A stretch of DNA of 64,000 nucleotides from Eikenella corrodens (GCF_900187105.1 NZ_LT906482.1:2128578-2192577), one strand, 5' to 3'; positions 19,749 to 28,813 are shown, counted from the stretch's first letter. Numbers and translations: made by a program. Notes: generated by a model from the letters alone, not told the origin.

Positions 19749-20204
19749 ATGACCAATACCACAACCGTCCACCTCTACACCGACGGCGCCTGCAAAGGTA
19801 ATCCCGGCCCCGGCGGCTGGGGCGTGCTGCTGCGCTACGGCCGCCATGAAAAAGAACTCTGCGGCGGCGAAGCCGACACCACCAACAACCGCATGGAGCT
19901 TACCGCCGTTATCCGCGGCCTCGAAGCCCTCAACCGCCCCTGCCAAGTAACCATCCACACCGACTCCCAATACGTGAAAAACGGCATGGAAAGCTGGATT
20001 CACGGCTGGAAGAAAAACGGCTGGAAAACTTCCGCCAAACAACCCGTGAAAAACGCCGAACTCTGGCAGCAGCTCGACCAACAAGTCGCCCGCCACCAAG
20101 TATCCTGGCAATGGGTGAAAGGCCATGCCGGCCACCCCGAAAACGAACGCGCCGACCAACTGGCTAATCAAGGCGCCGCCAATATATCCAATGAACAACA
20201 ATAA
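19749..20204 (+). CDS. rnhA: Ribonuclease HI
   Basis: Endonuclease that cleaves the RNA strand of RNA:DNA hybrids. The 151 residues have the E. coli layout, with catalytic Asp12, Glu50, Asp72 and Asp136, and His126 in [15 protein letters not shown]. The basic protrusion ([15 protein letters not shown]) is present, so it is the E. coli type. It starts 14 bases after a DUS hairpin and has no obvious ribosome site. Confidence 0.96.
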   Translation: MTNTTTVHLYTDGACKGNPGPGGWGVLLRYGRHEKELCGGEADTTNNRMELTAVIRGLEALNRPCQVTIHTDSQYVKNGMESWIHGWKKNGWKTSAKQPVKNAELWQQLDQQVARHQVSWQWVKGHAGHPENERADQLANQGAANISNEQQ

Positions 20205-20262
20205 ACGCCAATAATCAAATTATTGGTACAAATTCCCCCACCGCCAGCCGTCCCTTCCAGCA

Positions 20263-20291
20263 GTTGGCGTTCCGCCCGCCATCTGATAGAA
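20263..20291 (+). promoter_or_regulatory. Predicted promoter of greA
   Basis: TTGGCG (20263-20268), 17 bases, TAGAAT (20286-20291). The start point would be near 20298, so the leader before the greA ATG is about 135 bases and includes a terminator-like hairpin. Confidence 0.5.
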
Positions 20292-20302
20292 TGGCAACCC
20301 AT

Positions 20303-20343
20303 ACAGTCAATCAAAACGCAGCTTCCAATTCTGTGTTTGATTG
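20303..20343 (+). other. First hairpin of the greA leader
   Basis: CAATCAAAACGCAG (about 20307-20320) pairs with CTGTGTTTGATTG (20330-20342) over a 9-base loop, with one bulge and one wobble. It lies upstream of the terminator hairpin and could be part of an alternative fold. Confidence 0.4.
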
Positions 20344-20361
20344 GCTAAAAATTTGAGTTCA

Positions 20362-20392
20362 CAAGCCGCCGGCACCAGGCGGCTTGCATTTT
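20362..20392 (+). terminator. Intrinsic terminator in the greA 5' leader
   Basis: CAAGCCGCC (20362-20370), a 7-base loop and GGCGGCTTG (20378-20386), followed by CATTTTTATG. It stands between the promoter and greA. Only read-through would reach the gene, leaving a short RNA of about 95 bases otherwise. Confidence 0.6.
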
Positions 20393-20433
20393 TATGTAAA
20401 AACGGCTGCCCCGCAGCCCTTGTGGAGAAAATC

Positions 20434-20910
20434 ATGCAAAAGATTCCATTAACCGTACGCGGCGCCGAACTGCTCAAGCAAGAATTGCAGCATCTTAAAA
20501 GCGTTGAACGTCCTGCCATTATCGAAGCCATCGCCGAAGCCCGCACCCACGGCGATTTGTCTGAAAATGCTGAATACGAAGCAGCCAAAGAAAAACAAGG
20601 CTTCATCGAAGGCCGTATTTCCGAACTGGAAAACAAACTCTCCGCGGCCCATATCATCGACCCCACCGAAATCCACGCCGAAGGCAAAATCGTATTCGGC
20701 TGCACCGTCGTGCTGGAAGACTTGGAAAACGAAACCCAAGTGCGCTACCAAATCGTCGGCGACGACGAAGCCGATATTAAAGATAACAAAATCTCCATCA
20801 GCTCGCCTATTTCACGCGCCCTTATCGGCAAAGAAGAAGGCGATGTGGCCGAAGTGCAGGCGCCTGGCGGCATCAGAGAATACGAAGTTATCGAAGTGCT
20901 GTATATCTAG
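20434..20910 (+). CDS. greA: Transcription elongation factor GreA
   Basis: Binds RNA polymerase through the secondary channel and stimulates cleavage of backtracked transcripts. The 158 residues have the N-terminal coiled coil with Asp41 and Glu44 at the tip ([13 protein letters not shown]) and the C-terminal FKBP-like domain ([10 protein letters not shown]...[18 protein letters not shown]). GGAGAAA precedes the ATG at 20434. A TTG codon further up in the same frame lies before the leader terminator and is not the start. greB is also present in this window, at 52 kb. Confidence 0.96.
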   Translation: MQKIPLTVRGAELLKQELQHLKSVERPAIIEAIAEARTHGDLSENAEYEAAKEKQGFIEGRISELENKLSAAHIIDPTEIHAEGKIVFGCTVVLEDLENETQVRYQIVGDDEADIKDNKISISSPISRALIGKEEGDVAEVQAPGGIREYEVIEVLYI

Positions 20911-20924
20911 TAAGCAGTGGCGAA

Positions 20925-21518
20925 ATGGACCAGAATTTTAATCCCTACCAGACTCCGCAAAGCCAAGAATACCTGCCGCAAAGTACTACTGAATGTTGGC
21001 GGGAGGGTAAACGTGTCTTTTTGCCTGCCGGCACTGACTTACCTTGCCGCTGCATCCATTGTGGCGAAGAGGCTGCACCGCCACGCCGACAACGTAAACT
21101 CTATTGGCATCATCCTGCACTATATTTGTTGATACTCACTGCATTTATCGGCTTGCCTGGGCTATTGGTTTATCTAATTGTGGCCTTGGTTGTGCGAAAA
21201 AAAATTACGGTTACGGCTGCACGTTGCCCTACACATCGCAAACAGATGCGCCAAATTTATATTGGTATATTCATGCTGTTGTTGGTCACGCTGTTCCTAC
21301 CGTATTTTGCCTCCACCGAAAACGGTATGGTTGATAGTAGCCTGATGTCGCTGTTGTATATCGGTTTAGTTTTAATTTGGCTGGTACTGGCAATTCTCGC
21401 TTCCGTCTTCCGTCTGCGCGCTGTACGGATCAACGAAGAATTCAGCATCCTCAAAGGCTTTGGCCGGGGCTTTCTCGACACCCTGCCGGAAGAATACGAA
21501 CTCAACAGCCGCCGTTAA
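20925..21518 (+). CDS. Membrane protein of unknown function with Cys-rich N-terminus
   Basis: Protein of 197 residues starting 14 bases after the greA stop, probably co-transcribed. The N-terminus begins with an NPYQTP segment, and a CxCxxC cluster (LPCRCIHCGEEA, about 39-50) could bind metal. Three or four hydrophobic segments follow (about 66-90, 111-130 and 142-162). The C-terminus is charged and probably cytosolic. I recognise the general NPYxxP/CxxC membrane-protein pattern seen in other proteobacterial hypothetical proteins, but no function. Codon use is more relaxed than in greA. Confidence 0.7.
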   Translation: MDQNFNPYQTPQSQEYLPQSTTECWREGKRVFLPAGTDLPCRCIHCGEEAAPPRRQRKLYWHHPALYLLILTAFIGLPGLLVYLIVALVVRKKITVTAARCPTHRKQMRQIYIGIFMLLLVTLFLPYFASTENGMVDSSLMSLLYIGLVLIWLVLAILASVFRLRAVRINEEFSILKGFGRGFLDTLPEEYELNSRR

Positions 21519-21552
21519 AACATAGCAATCATTTGGCAACATATAGCCAATT

Positions 21553-21605
21553 TTCAGGTAGCCCTTCTCTATCGAAAGGCTACCTGAAACTTCAGGTAGC
21601 CTTTT
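21553..21605. terminator. DUS cluster between converging genes
   Basis: TTCAGGTAGCCC (21553-21564), AGGCTACCTGAA (21577-21588) and TTCAGGTAGCCTTTT (21591-21605). The last two form a near-perfect palindrome ending in a T-run. Confidence 0.6.
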
Positions 21606-21626
21606 CTTCATTCACACCATCAACTC

Positions 21627-23372
21627 TTATTCAGCCTCACCCTCCTCTTGCGGCTGTGTCTGGTTCGCAGGAGCAGCGGGATTGAGGTTTTGCGTGAGGC
21701 CGTTGATGTCGCCGCCGCTCAAGCCCAGCTCTTTGAGCAAACCGTCCACCAGCGGGGCCTGGGCGCGGTAGCGCAGGGCGCTGTTCACCACTTGGTCGGA
21801 CAAAGCCGCGTTGCCTTGGGCGCCGGGGCTACCTGAAACACCGTCTGCGGCAGCGCCGCTGAATCCGCCCAAGCCGTTGATTTGCAGAATCTTGATGCCG
21901 TCGATGTTTTCCATCGGGCGCACGGATTCGCGGATGATGTCGGGCAGGTGTTTCAAGAGGGCGAGGCGCACTTGCATTTCAACTTGCTCGACGCTCAATA
22001 CGTTGGCGGCTTCGTTTACGGCGCGGGTACCTTCGGCATCGACTTTGTATTGCTGCTCTTGCGCTTGTGCCAGCAGCACTTTGGCATCAGCTTCACCTTT
22101 GGCTTGCAGGCGTTGTTTCTCAGCTTCGGCTTCGGCGGCGATGCGCACGGCTTCGGCACGGTCTTGCGCGGCCTGTTTCTCGGCTTCGGCGGCGACGGTG
22201 AGCGAAATCGCGTCTTTTTGTGCGGCTTCTTCGGCGGCAATCAGTTCGACGGCTTTGGCACGTTCGGCGCGTTCGGTTTCGCGTACGGTAATCACGCTCT
22301 CCTCTTCGCGCACGGCGGCGGCGCGGGCTTTGTCGGCCTCGGCTTTGGCTTCCGATTCGGCACGCGATTTTTCGGCCACGGCGATGGCGCGGTCTTGTTC
22401 GGCCAGCTCGATGGCTTTGCGGCGTTCGACCTCCGCCTGTTCGACGGCTTGGGCTTTTTTGATATCTTCGTTTTTAATATCGCGTTCGGCGGCGATGCGT
22501 TTCAAATCCACTTCGCGTTCGGCGGCGATTTTGGCTTCTTCCGCCTCGCGTTTTTTCTGCGCTTCCTGCTCGGCGATGCTGGCTTCCTGTTCGGCGCGGC
22601 GCACGGCAATTTCGCGTTCTTGTTCGAGTTTGGCGTATTCTTCTTCACGCGAGATTTTCAGGCGTTGCTGCTCGGCTTCGAGGTTTTTGGTTTTAATCGC
22701 CAAATCGGTGTCTTGTTCGATTTCGTTGCGTTTCTTGCGGCGGCCTTCGATGGTTTCGGTCAGTTTGGTCAGACCTTCCGCGTCAAAGGCGTTTTGCGGG
22801 TTGAAAAACTCAAAGCTGGTTTGATCGAGGCCGGTCAGGGAGACGGTTTCGAGTTCGAGGCCGTTTTTAAACAAGTCTTCGCTCACGACTTGCTGCACTT
22901 TTTGAACGAAATCAACCCGTTTTTCGTGCAGCTCTTCCATCGCCATTTCGGCAGCAACGGCGCGCAGGGCATCGACAAATTTACCTTCAACGAGGTCTTT
23001 CAATTCGTCAGGCGACATGGTTTTCATACCCAGCGTTTGCGCGGCGGTGGCGATGCTCTCGGCGCTGGGTTTGACGCGGACGTAAAATTCCGCCATCACA
23101 TCCACGCGCATCCGGTCGCGGGTAATCAACGCCTGCTGCGCCGCGCGGCGCACTTCGAGGCGCAATGTATTCATGTTGACGGGGATGATTTCGTGCAGCA
23201 CGGGCAGCACCATCGCGCCGCCGTTCATGATGACTTTTTCGCCGCCGAAGCCGGTACGGACGAAGGAGACTTCTTTGCTGGCGCGACGATACAGGCGGGT
23301 GAGGATGAGGCCGAGCACAAACAGCGCGACGAGTATCACGCCGGCAATAGTGGCAATGGAAATAAGGTTCAT
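21627..23372 (-). CDS. Flotillin-family protein (YqiK-like)
   Basis: Membrane-associated SPFH/flotillin protein of 581 residues. One N-terminal transmembrane helix (about 5-26) is followed by the SPFH/band-7 domain (30-200). A long Ala/Glu/Lys-rich coiled coil (about 215-470) with repeated EAE and AEK segments follows, then a Gly/Pro/Gln-rich tail. Flotillins organise membrane microdomains; the E. coli homologue is YqiK. Its usual neighbour YqiJ lies 12.5 kb away at 36 kb, not beside it. AAAGGA precedes the ATG. A one-base DUS variant near 21827 falls inside the gene and encodes GVSGSPG. Confidence 0.92.
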   Translation of the reverse strand: MNLISIATIAGVILVALFVLGLILTRLYRRASKEVSFVRTGFGGEKVIMNGGAMVLPVLHEIIPVNMNTLRLEVRRAAQQALITRDRMRVDVMAEFYVRVKPSAESIATAAQTLGMKTMSPDELKDLVEGKFVDALRAVAAEMAMEELHEKRVDFVQKVQQVVSEDLFKNGLELETVSLTGLDQTSFEFFNPQNAFDAEGLTKLTETIEGRRKKRNEIEQDTDLAIKTKNLEAEQQRLKISREEEYAKLEQEREIAVRRAEQEASIAEQEAQKKREAEEAKIAAEREVDLKRIAAERDIKNEDIKKAQAVEQAEVERRKAIELAEQDRAIAVAEKSRAESEAKAEADKARAAAVREEESVITVRETERAERAKAVELIAAEEAAQKDAISLTVAAEAEKQAAQDRAEAVRIAAEAEAEKQRLQAKGEADAKVLLAQAQEQQYKVDAEGTRAVNEAANVLSVEQVEMQVRLALLKHLPDIIRESVRPMENIDGIKILQINGLGGFSGAAADGVSGSPGAQGNAALSDQVVNSALRYRAQAPLVDGLLKELGLSGGDINGLTQNLNPAAPANQTQPQEEGEAE

Positions 23373-23505
23373 GGTTTTCCTTTCTTGAGTGGATTTCGGC
23401 AGCCTGGTGCTACCTGAATATAGTTAAACAAAACTGCAATCCCAAATTGAACAACACGAGCACAACTCAACACCAGTTCTTAGATAGCCGGTCAAATAGC
23501 AAAAA

Positions 23506-23581
23506 AGGCTACCTGAAAACCATAAAATTCCATCAAACAACATTCCCGCTATTTTCCCCTAAAACGCTTTTCAGGTAGCCT
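23506..23581. repeat. DUS pair between flotillin and siderophore receptor genes
   Basis: AGGCTACCTGAA (23506-23517) and TTCAGGTAGCCT (23570-23581) are 52 bases apart between divergent genes. The rest of 23373-23831 is AT-rich, with a Fur-like site and no gene. Confidence 0.55.
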
Positions 23582-23740
23582 GCGGGTCTGCAAACAGCAG
23601 GTATTTTCAATTGTCCGACATAGCGTTTGTACCTGATTTGCAACAGCACTTGTCTTTTACACGGGAAGTTATATTTAAAAAACAAAAATCTAAATTAGGC
23701 ATCATTTGGCACAGATTGCCAAAATTAGAGCAGGCATTAA

Positions 23741-23760
23741 AATGCCAATCGTTCTCAATA
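23741..23760 (+). promoter_or_regulatory. Fur-box-like site before the TonB-dependent receptor
   Basis: AATGCCAATCGTTCTCAATA matches the Fur consensus (AATGATAATCATTCTCAT-type) at about 16 of 20 positions. It lies about 70 bases before the receptor ATG, with a possible TATAGT -10 directly after. Iron-dependent repression is inferred. Confidence 0.5.
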
Positions 23761-23831
23761 TAGTTTACTAACCGATATGGCAGTAGGCTCACCCCAACTG
23801 CCTATTTTTAATCTTTAAGGGAAACATCCTC

Positions 23832-26069
23832 ATGAAACAACCGCGCACACACCTCAAAGCCCTCATCCTCGCCCTGGCCGCCATCGGCAGCCCAGGCCTG
23901 CTTTATGCCGAAGGCACGAATGAAGCCCAGCCTGCCCAAAGACAAGAACAGCAGGCCGACAGCGCCGAGCTCGAAGCCATCGAAGTTACCGCCCGCCGCC
24001 GCTATGCCAGCGGCTACCAACCCATTTCCGCCGATGTCATCGGCGGCGGCAACACCCCGCTGCTCGAAGTGCCCCGTAGCGTAAACATCGTTACCCCCGC
24101 CGTGCTGGAGGACCGACGCCCCGGCTCGCTGGACGAAGCCCTGCTCACCGTGAGCGGCATCCGCCAAGCCAACACCCTGGCTGGCACGCTCGAGGCCGTA
24201 GTGAAACGCGGCTTCGGCGACAACCGCGACAACTCCGTGCTGCGCAACGGCATGCAGATGACCCAAACCCACGTATTCAGCCCCACCGCCGAGCGCGTGG
24301 AAGTGCTCAAAGGCCCGGCCTCCACACTCTACGGCGTGCAAGACCCCGGCGGCGTGGTGAATGTGGTAACCAAACAGCCGCAGCTCAAACCGGCCCGCTC
24401 CGTGAGCACCAGCTTCGGCAGCCACAGCGCCCGCCAAGTGGGTGTGGACTTCACCGGCCCCATCGGCTCCAGCCAAAGCTGGGCCTACCGCTTCATCGCC
24501 GACTACCGCCAAAGCGACTACTGGCGCAATTTCGGCGAAATCAAGCAAACCACCATCGCCCCCTCGGTCAAATGGATTGGTGAGCACACCACCATCACCG
24601 CCGCCTACGAATACTTGGACTACACCGTGCCATTCGACCGCGGCACCTTCCTCGATTCCACCCCCGGCGCAAACTACGGCAAACCCCTCGCTATTCCCGC
24701 CGAACGCCGACTGGACGAGCCTTTCAGCGAGCAGAGCGGCAAAAACCATATGTTCCAGTTCACGCTCGACCAATATTTGAGCGAACAGTGGAAAATGCGC
24801 CTGAACTACAGCTTCACCTACCATACCTACGACGACTGGAAAGCCCGTATTGCCAACACCGCCGCCGGTATCAACACCACCACCGGCACGGTGCGCCGCC
24901 GCATCGACGGCACGCAGGATGCCCGCTTGCGTGTGCACAACCTGGCCTTAAGCTTCAAAGGCGACGTGCATACCGGCAGCGTACGGCACAAACTCGGCTT
25001 CGGCCTCGAAGCCATGCACAACGACCGCCTGCTGGGCAAAATCTACCAAAGCCCCGCCAACAACTACACCATCAATATGTACAACCCGGTGTATGGCCGC
25101 ATTAGCCCGCAGCCCGGCGTGAACACCATCGACGGCCAAGGCAACAATACCCAGCAAACCGAAATCCTCAAAACCTTCGCCCTGTATGCCAATGACGATA
25201 TTCATCTCGGCGAAAAATGGATTGTGTCTGCCGGCCTGCGCGCCGAGTATTTCGACCAATACGCCGGTCGCGCCAACCGCAATTTCGTATTCAAAGCCAA
25301 TACCGACAACCACGGCTGGAACTTCTCGCCCTCGCTCGGCGTAACCTACCGCCTCACCCCGCAGTGGTCGCTCTATGGCAGCTACGCCACTTCGTTCCGC
25401 CCACAGGTTTCCGTGGCCAACGAAATCCCTGGTGATGCCCAGCCTGAAAAAGGTCGAGCCTTTGAAATCGGTGCTAAATTCGCCGGCGATCGTCTCTCTG
25501 CCGCAGTAGCCCTATTCCATATCGAGAAAGAAAATGTGCGCTACAGCGTAACCTCTGGCGGCCAAACCGAAACCCGCTTTGCCGGCCGCGCCCGCTCCAT
25601 GGGCTTTGAAGCCGAAATGGGCGGCCAGATTACCGAACGTCTCGGTGTGAACGCCAACTATGCCTACACCGAAACCAAGGTGCTGGAAGCAGAAGCCGCT
25701 GCCCAAGGCCTGCCGCTGAACAATACCCCGCGCAACCAGTTCGGCCTATATCTGACTTATGATTTCGGCAACGCGCTGGGCGGCAACTGGCGCGCCGGCA
25801 TCGGAGCCAAATACAACGGCGCATGGTATATCGGCAAAAATGCCGCCAGCGGCGACCGTCTGTGGAAAATCCCTGCAGCCACCGTAGCTGATGCCTTTGT
25901 CTCCTACGACACCAAAATCGGGGATAACAAGCTCAACGTGCGGCTCAACGGCAAAAACCTGACCAACCGCCTGTATTACACCTCCACCGTAGGCTCTTCG
26001 GCGCAATACCCGATGATCGCCATCGGCAATCCGCGCGAAATCAGCGTTTCTGCTAAGTTTGAGTTTTAA
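23832..26069 (+). CDS. TonB-dependent siderophore receptor
   Basis: Outer-membrane gated channel of 745 residues. A signal peptide ends at Ala26. A TonB box follows (LEAIEVTA, 47-54), then a plug domain with VPRSVNIVTP, VLRNGMQ, VEVLKGPASTLYG and GGVVNVVTKQP, all typical of the ferrichrome/siderophore group. The 22-strand barrel ends in the C-terminal aromatic residue of SAKFEF. The substrate cannot be read from sequence; hydroxamate siderophores are common for this group. It is preceded by a Fur-like site, has AAGGGAAA before the ATG, and is followed by an ABC transporter gene. Confidence 0.93.
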   Translation: MKQPRTHLKALILALAAIGSPGLLYAEGTNEAQPAQRQEQQADSAELEAIEVTARRRYASGYQPISADVIGGGNTPLLEVPRSVNIVTPAVLEDRRPGSLDEALLTVSGIRQANTLAGTLEAVVKRGFGDNRDNSVLRNGMQMTQTHVFSPTAERVEVLKGPASTLYGVQDPGGVVNVVTKQPQLKPARSVSTSFGSHSARQVGVDFTGPIGSSQSWAYRFIADYRQSDYWRNFGEIKQTTIAPSVKWIGEHTTITAAYEYLDYTVPFDRGTFLDSTPGANYGKPLAIPAERRLDEPFSEQSGKNHMFQFTLDQYLSEQWKMRLNYSFTYHTYDDWKARIANTAAGINTTTGTVRRRIDGTQDARLRVHNLALSFKGDVHTGSVRHKLGFGLEAMHNDRLLGKIYQSPANNYTINMYNPVYGRISPQPGVNTIDGQGNNTQQTEILKTFALYANDDIHLGEKWIVSAGLRAEYFDQYAGRANRNFVFKANTDNHGWNFSPSLGVTYRLTPQWSLYGSYATSFRPQVSVANEIPGDAQPEKGRAFEIGAKFAGDRLSAAVALFHIEKENVRYSVTSGGQTETRFAGRARSMGFEAEMGGQITERLGVNANYAYTETKVLEAEAAAQGLPLNNTPRNQFGLYLTYDFGNALGGNWRAGIGAKYNGAWYIGKNAASGDRLWKIPAATVADAFVSYDTKIGDNKLNVRLNGKNLTNRLYYTSTVGSSAQYPMIAIGNPREISVSAKFEF

Positions 26070-26098
26070 GCATTTGGCCACAGCATAACGCCCCATAG

Positions 26099-26138
26099 AG
26101 GCTACCTGAAAAATGCAATCCCGTTTTTCAGGTAGCCT
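26099..26138 (+). terminator. DUS terminator after the siderophore receptor
   Basis: AGGCTACCTGAAAAA (26099-26113) and TTTTTCAGGTAGCCT (26124-26138) form a 15-bp stem with a 10-base loop. Another DUS lies at 26193-26204. Confidence 0.65.
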
Positions 26139-26222
26139 TCCGCGCTGTTTGGCCTGCCTGTTTTAAACACCCTTTTTGCTGCCGTTTTATTTTTCAGGTA
26201 GCCTTTCAATCCCAAATGGCTA

Positions 26223-26323
26223 GGCAAACCAAATTGGCTTTCGATACAAGGCGGTGAGCCGCAGACAGTACAGAAGTACGGCAAGGCGAACCAACGCGGC
26301 AGCGAAAGTTAAATTGGTTTGCC
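26223..26323. repeat. Small Correia-related mobile repeat, best-preserved Eikenella-type copy
   Basis: A 101-bp element with terminal inverted repeats starting GGCAAACCAAATTGGC at the left and, complemented, GGCAAACCAATTTAAC at the right (18 of 21 positions match). Its interior (AAGGCGGTGAGCCGCAG, then GTACGGCAAGGCGAACCAAC) resembles the interior of the Correia-like elements at 32765 and 35816, but the ends differ. It has no coding capacity and is probably a MITE moved by a transposase elsewhere. Confidence 0.7.
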
Positions 26324-26361
26324 ATACCTGAAAAATAAAGTTATCCAACCAAGCACCACAT

Positions 26362-28155
26362 ATGAAACAAGAACAATGGAAAATCGAGCTCCTGGACAGC
26401 CCGCTGTGGCTGGTGCAGAGCTTTTTCGGCGTATTGCTGTTTTGCCTGATCGCCGCCTTCCTACTGCGCCGCACTACTTTCGGCCAACGTTTCGAGCGCA
26501 TCCTGCGCCCCTGTTTAGCAAGCAGCAACCGTATCCGAGTGTGCCTGCTCTTGGCTGCGCTGCTCTTGATGGTGCTGCTCGAAGTGCGCATCAGCGTGCT
26601 CAATTCATTTTTCTACAAAGGCCTCTATGATTCCCTGCAAGACCGCGCCGCAGCCGCCTTCTGGTTTTTCGCCGGCATCAACAGCGCCTTAATGGTGTTC
26701 AAAATCATCCATGCCCTGGCCGACGAGCTGCTCGAACAAGTCTTTATGATCCGCTGGCTGGAAAAACTCAACGCCGCGCTCACCCAAAGCTGGCTCGCTC
26801 ATAAAAACTACTACCGCCTGCACATGCGCCGCCACGCGCCCGACAACATCGACCAACGTATCCAGCAAGACGCGCAAGATTTCATCGCCTCCACCGCCGA
26901 GCTCGTGCGCGGCCTGATCAGCGCCATCGTTTCTACCATCGAATTCACCGTCATCCTCTGGAATCTCTCCGGCGTGCTCAGCGTATTGGGGCTGGAAATC
27001 CCGCGCGGCATGGTGATGTTTATCTACCTCTTCATCCTCTTTGCCACCGCCACTTCCGTGTGGATCGGCCTCCCCTTGGTGAAGCTCAACTTCCAAAACG
27101 AACACTTCAACGGCAACTACCGCTACGCCCTCGTGCGCGTGCGCGACCACGCCGAGAGCATCGCTTTCTACAACGGCGAAGCCGCCGAAGGGCGCAACCT
27201 GCGCCGCCACTTTGCCCACATCATCCGCAACCGCTGGCAGATTGTGTTCCGCAGCCTCGGCCTCAACGGCTTCAACACCGGCATCACCCAAATTTCCAAC
27301 CTGCTGCCCCTCATGCTGCAAGCCCCTCGCTTTTTCGCCGGCCAAGTGAAAATCGGCGATATGCACCAAACCGTGCAAGCCTTCAACCGCCTGCAACGCG
27401 CCCTATCCTTCTTCCGCAACTCCTACAAAGACTTCACCGCTTATCAAGCCCGGCTCGAACGTCTCGACGGCTTCTTCCAAAGCATGCAAAACCACCTGCC
27501 CTACCGCCAGCCGCAGCACGAAGCCGAAAACTGCATCCTGCAGGCCGACAAGCTCACTCTGCACCGCAACAACGGCAACATCCTGCTCTCCGACGTTTCC
27601 TTCCGCGCCCAAAGCGGCGATTCCCTACTCATCCGCGGCCCCTCCGGCTGCGGCAAAACCTCATTGCTGCGCGCCCTGGCCGGCCTCTGGCCCTTCGGCA
27701 GCAGCGGCCACATCATCAGCCCCGCCCGTGAACACATCCTCTTCGTGCCCCAGCGCCCCTACACCCCGCAAGGCAGCCTGCGCCGCGCCATCTGCTACCC
27801 CAACATCCGCCCCGACGAACACCAGCTTACCGCCGCCCTCGAAGCCTGCCGCCTGGGCTACCTGAAAGAACTGCTCGACACCGAAGACGACTGGCAGCAC
27901 AAACTTTCCCCCGGCGAGCTGCAGCGCATCGCCTTCGTGCGCATCCTCATCACCCGCCCCCGCCTCGTGCTGCTCGATGAGGCCACCGCCGCGCTCGATG
28001 AAGAAACCGAAGCCGCCCTCTACCGCCTGATCCGCCAAGAGCTGCCCGACAGCATCATCGTGAGCATCGGCCACCGCAGCACACTCAACGCCTTCCACAA
28101 CCAAATCATCTGCGTGGGCGAAACCCTGATCGACTGCGGCACAAGCAAGATTTGA
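26362..28155 (+). CDS. ABC transporter, fused permease/ATPase of the SbmA/BacA-YddA type
   Basis: Inner-membrane transporter of 597 residues. The N-terminal half has about five or six transmembrane helices and the family signature around the HFNGNYRYALVRVRDHAESI region, shared with SbmA/BacA and peroxisomal ABCD transporters. The C-terminal ATPase has Walker A GPSGCGKT (426-433), signature LSPGEL (515-520) and Walker B RLVLLDE (534-540). A DUS variant near 27857 encodes LGYLKELL. It follows the siderophore receptor on the same strand, separated by a terminator and a mobile repeat. A role in iron-siderophore or peptide passage is possible but unproven. Confidence 0.9.
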   Translation: MKQEQWKIELLDSPLWLVQSFFGVLLFCLIAAFLLRRTTFGQRFERILRPCLASSNRIRVCLLLAALLLMVLLEVRISVLNSFFYKGLYDSLQDRAAAAFWFFAGINSALMVFKIIHALADELLEQVFMIRWLEKLNAALTQSWLAHKNYYRLHMRRHAPDNIDQRIQQDAQDFIASTAELVRGLISAIVSTIEFTVILWNLSGVLSVLGLEIPRGMVMFIYLFILFATATSVWIGLPLVKLNFQNEHFNGNYRYALVRVRDHAESIAFYNGEAAEGRNLRRHFAHIIRNRWQIVFRSLGLNGFNTGITQISNLLPLMLQAPRFFAGQVKIGDMHQTVQAFNRLQRALSFFRNSYKDFTAYQARLERLDGFFQSMQNHLPYRQPQHEAENCILQADKLTLHRNNGNILLSDVSFRAQSGDSLLIRGPSGCGKTSLLRALAGLWPFGSSGHIISPAREHILFVPQRPYTPQGSLRRAICYPNIRPDEHQLTAALEACRLGYLKELLDTEDDWQHKLSPGELQRIAFVRILITRPRLVLLDEATAALDEETEAALYRLIRQELPDSIIVSIGHRSTLNAFHNQIICVGETLIDCGTSKI

Positions 28156-28296
28156 AATACCGGATTGTTAAAGAACAATTTGCCCTAAAGCAAACAATTT
28201 TCTTAAATTTGAAACGATTATGGCGGTTTAAAAATAGATACGCTATGATGGAGATGCAGCATTCCTTTTCACAAATTTACTTAAAAGGAGCACGCT

Positions 28297-28806
28297 ATGC
28301 ACCCCGTCAAACGTCTGTTTAACGGCCTAACCACCCTACTGCTGGCAGGATTATTCTGCATTCAAACCACCAGTGCGCAAAACCTGCCGGGCATCGTCGA
28401 TATGCGTGATGCCGGTTTGCAAACCGGCAGCTCGGAAGAAGTGGCCGCTGCCGAAAGCAGCTTGCTGGGCAGGCATATGTTTTCCCTGCAATGGATAAGC
28501 TGGGAGCGTTTCGGCACCGCCACCATCCGCCGGGGCAGCAACGGCTTGGAAATCAATGCCTACCAATCCTTAAACGGCGATTTCGTGAAACTCGACGGCC
28601 TAATCGAAGTCATCGACCAGCGCCATTTCTACTTTACCGGCAACGTAAGCACCCGCGTATATCACATCAACAACGGCCAGCCCTGCGAACGCAGCGGCAC
28701 TTTCCTGTTTCAAGCCAAAGACTCCCGCCAATATTGGCGCATGCAGCCGATACAAAACCCCTGCGACAACGCAGCCGACTACATCGATATTTTCTTCAAA
28801 CGCTGA
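28297..28806 (+). CDS. Secreted or periplasmic protein of unknown function
   Basis: Protein of 169 residues with a clear Sec signal peptide (hydrophobic core 10-22, cleavage after TTSA, Ala27). The mature part contains HMFSLQWISWERFGTATI, a FYFTGNVSTRVYHI strand and two cysteines (in GQPCERSG and QNPCDNAAD) that could form a disulfide. It ends with DYIDIFFKR. AAAAGGAG precedes the ATG, a strong ribosome site. I do not recognise a named domain. It stands alone, and a DUS hairpin follows it. Confidence 0.75.
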   Translation: MHPVKRLFNGLTTLLLAGLFCIQTTSAQNLPGIVDMRDAGLQTGSSEEVAAAESSLLGRHMFSLQWISWERFGTATIRRGSNGLEINAYQSLNGDFVKLDGLIEVIDQRHFYFTGNVSTRVYHINNGQPCERSGTFLFQAKDSRQYWRMQPIQNPCDNAADYIDIFFKR

Positions 28807-28813
28807 TGTCGGT

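Noticed and set aside
21882..23417. Long plus-strand frame (over 500 codons) opposite the flotillin gene
   Set aside because: It is a shadow of the coiled-coil coding pattern, Phe/Gly-rich; the minus-strand flotillin is clear.
28204..28260. Possible promoter before the secreted protein gene (TTGAAA, TATGAT)
   Set aside because: The two boxes are spaced about 29 bases apart, too far to act together.
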